DNA of 64,000 bases from NCBI GenBank assembly GCA_016756855.1, contig JAESPD010000011.1, forward strand, positions 20,500-84,499, in the 5' to 3' direction. Both the position numbers and the translations under genes were made by a program. Positions 62,254 through 64,000 of this stretch are shown here, in pieces. Under the pieces are notes generated by a model. That model was given only the letters and a program-made list of their open reading frames with translations, was not told the origin of the DNA and made no database searches. Every line of letters starts with the position of its first letter. Positions within the stretch are counted from its first letter, which is position 1. This DNA is from a gamma proteobacterium endosymbiont of Lamellibrachia anaximandri (lineage in GTDB: Bacteria; Pseudomonadota; Gammaproteobacteria; Chromatiales; Chromatiaceae).

Positions 62254-63852
62254 ATGAACGTCGTATTTGGCCTGTTTGACCCGGAACTCGATGGTGGCGG
62301 CCCGAGCGGCCGTCACAATCATTGGCGGCCAACACTCTCCCTGCTGAGTCACGTCGACCTTCCCGTCGGCAGGCTCGAACTCCTGGTTCAGCGCGCACAT
62401 CTTGAGATGGCGCAGGCAGCGATCGCCGAGATGGCTGCATGTTCGCCTCAAACCCGTATCGTTCGGCACGATATCAACTTTCAGGATCCGTGGGACTTCG
62501 AGGAGGTGTTCACGGTTTTGCACGATATCGTCGACGACTACCCCTTCGATCCGGACAAGGTTGATTACTTCGCCCATATGTCCGCGGGCACCCATGTGGC
62601 CCGTGTCTGCCTGTTTCTTTTATGTGAGTCCAGAGTGTTGCCCGGCCGCATGTTGCAAACCTATCCGGCCGATGCCTATGGCCAGGGTACTGAGGCAGGC
62701 TGGCGCACGATTGACCTTACCCTAGCCAGGTATGATCGCCTCGCACAGCGCTTTGAACGACGCAAGGCGCGTGGAGAGCAATTTCTTAAGTCCGGCATCG
62801 CTACCGAGAACCCTGCCTTCAATCGTTTGATCGATGAGATAGAAACGGTCGCGATTGCATCGCAACACCCGATCCTGTTGACCGGTCCCACTGGTGCCGG
62901 AAAATCGGTACTTGCGCAACGCATCTACGCGCTTAAACATCAGCGTCACCAACTGACGGGTGCCTTTGTGCCGGTCAATTGCGCAACACTGCGCGGTGAT
63001 GCCGCGATGTCGACGCTGTTTGGTCACTGCAAAGGCGCCTTCACCGGTGCCATAAGCGTGCGCGAGGGTCTGTTGAAGAGCGCCGATCAGGGCCTGCTCT
63101 TTCTTGATGAGATCGGCGAGCTGGGTCCCGAGGAGCAGGCGATGCTGCTCACGGCGTTAGAGAAGGGACACTTCTATCCCGTTGGCTCGGACAGGGAGGC
63201 GAGCAGCGATTTTCAGCTGATTGCAGGGAGTAACCGTGATCTGCGCACCGAGGTTCGTGCCGGCCGTTTTCGCGAGGATCTGCTTGCCCGCATCAATCTC
63301 TGGCATTTCGATCTGCCAGGTCTTCGCGAGCGCAGCGAGGACATCACGCCCAATATCGTGTTTGAACTCGACAAGTTCGCAAGCCGCAATGGTCGGCAGG
63401 TAAGTTTTAATCGGGAGGCGATGCAGCGGTATCTCGATTTCGCACACTCCCTTTCGGCGACCTGGCGCGGCAACTTTCGTGATCTCAATGCCAGTGTCAC
63501 GAGAATGGCGACGCTGGCTGGCAGTGGTCGTATCGACAGCCAAATTGTGGAGCGGGAGATCTCCAGGCTGGAGTGGTCCTGGATCAGGGAGCAGCCCATT
63601 GCGTCAGGGAGCGTCCTGGGGAAATTATTGCCGTCTGAGACAATTGATCAACTCGATCTGTTCGACCGGCTTCAGCTCGAACAGGTGGCCAACGTCTGTC
63701 TTGAGTGTGCATCACTGTCGGAAGTCGGCCGCCGACTGTTTGGTGTCTCTCGAACGCACAAAAGATCGATCAACGACTCAGACCGATTACGCAAATACCT
63801 GGCACGGTTTGGACTTGACTGGGGGGCTATCCATTCGGGTCAGCACTCTTGA
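62254..63852 (+). CDS. rtcR: RtcR-family sigma-54 activator with CARF domain
   Basis: Protein of 532 residues. The N-terminal domain (1-180) is the RtcR/CARF sensor: it begins NVVFGLFDPELDGGG and has the ligand-loop-like MSAGTHVARVCLFLL. The AAA+ domain has Walker A GPTGAGKS at 211-218, the sigma-54 contact loop GAFTGA at 261-266, Walker B LLFLDEIGEL and a sensor arginine region FREDLLARI. The C-terminal part carries an HTH-like region (LSEVGRRLFGVSRT). E. coli RtcR controls rtcBA and is switched on by RNA damage ends. No rtcBA is present here. The ATG has no clear Shine-Dalgarno sequence. Confidence 0.92.
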   Translation: MNVVFGLFDPELDGGGPSGRHNHWRPTLSLLSHVDLPVGRLELLVQRAHLEMAQAAIAEMAACSPQTRIVRHDINFQDPWDFEEVFTVLHDIVDDYPFDPDKVDYFAHMSAGTHVARVCLFLLCESRVLPGRMLQTYPADAYGQGTEAGWRTIDLTLARYDRLAQRFERRKARGEQFLKSGIATENPAFNRLIDEIETVAIASQHPILLTGPTGAGKSVLAQRIYALKHQRHQLTGAFVPVNCATLRGDAAMSTLFGHCKGAFTGAISVREGLLKSADQGLLFLDEIGELGPEEQAMLLTALEKGHFYPVGSDREASSDFQLIAGSNRDLRTEVRAGRFREDLLARINLWHFDLPGLRERSEDITPNIVFELDKFASRNGRQVSFNREAMQRYLDFAHSLSATWRGNFRDLNASVTRMATLAGSGRIDSQIVEREISRLEWSWIREQPIASGSVLGKLLPSETIDQLDLFDRLQLEQVANVCLECASLSEVGRRLFGVSRTHKRSINDSDRLRKYLARFGLDWGAIHSGQHS

Positions 63853-63942
63853 TTTGCGCTGAGGCGTGAAAAGCGGATCTTCATATTTTGTAACTACTCA
63901 CCCCCCCACCATCCAGATTAACAAACTTGCACCAATAGAAGC

Positions 63943-63971
63943 TTGACAACATAGCTTTCTGATTCTATGCT
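63943..63971 (+). promoter_or_regulatory. Strong sigma-70 promoter with overlapping dyad at the right edge
   Basis: TTGACA at 63943-63948 and TATGCT at 63966-63971 with a 17-bp spacer, close to consensus. An imperfect dyad (CAACATAG against CTATGCTGTTG) overlaps it, so a repressor is likely. It would read out of the window into a gene beyond base 64000. Confidence 0.6.
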
Positions 63972-64000
63972 GTTGATCCAATGCGATGCAAAGGATCAAA

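Noticed and set aside
62254..62800. CARF domain as a sign of a CRISPR system
   Set aside because: CARF occurs in RtcR regulators in general; no cas genes or repeat-spacer array are visible.

Overview
This window is chromosomal DNA from a gammaproteobacterium. I infer this from the gene order greA / yhbY / rlmE-ftsH-folP-glmM-tpiA-secG-tRNA-Leu and tRNA-fMet-rimP-nusA-infB-rbfA-truB-rpsO-pnp, from dnaE-accA-tilS and carA-carB, and from the protein sequences. A complete 14-gene nuo operon sits between the tRNA-Leu and the tRNA-fMet genes, unlike E. coli. A PEP-CTERM protein with a sigma-54 promoter and the many intergenic palindromes suggest an environmental lineage such as a Chromatiales-like sulfur oxidiser or symbiont. 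That placement is an inference and the genus cannot be read from the sequence.

Bases 1-42.6 kb are core genome on the plus strand, apart from a DUF692 gene (5.6-6.4 kb) and yhbY (12.2-12.5 kb). This part covers DNA replication (dnaE, 5' end cut off), fatty acid synthesis (accA), tRNA modification (tilS, truB), carbamoyl phosphate synthesis (carAB), transcription factors (greA, nusA), rRNA methylation and membrane proteolysis (rlmE, ftsH), folate and cell-wall precursors (folP, glmM), glycolysis (tpiA), secretion (secG), respiratory complex I (nuoA-N), translation (rimP, infB, rbfA, rpsO) and RNA decay (pnp). Control signals include tandem carA promoters with an 11-bp leader hairpin, a perfect FNR-type box about 62 bp upstream of the predicted nuo start, tRNA-linked terminators, and a hairpin plus T-run just before rimP.

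Bases 42.6-64 kb are a more variable accessory stretch. It holds a small secreted protein with a palindromic promoter, a serine-hydrolase lipoprotein, an ECF sigma/anti-sigma pair, a cytochrome b561-YceI pair, a GGDEF-EAL protein, a rhodanese, a GltS glutamate symporter, Nei, tRNA-Glu, a PEP-CTERM protein, an RND efflux pump with its adaptor, a second YceI protein and a secreted redoxin. The right end carries a CARF-type sigma-54 activator of the RtcR family. It is divergent from an unknown helical protein that has an almost perfect sigma-54 promoter. No rtcB or rtcA is in the window, so this pair is the best candidate for a little-described system.

Several families of short palindromic repeats lie between genes. 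One has five copies built on the core CAAGCGYAGCGGA, and another is an element of about 130 bp made of ACGAAG units with inverted ends. No CRISPR array, prophage, rRNA operon or transposase gene was seen.
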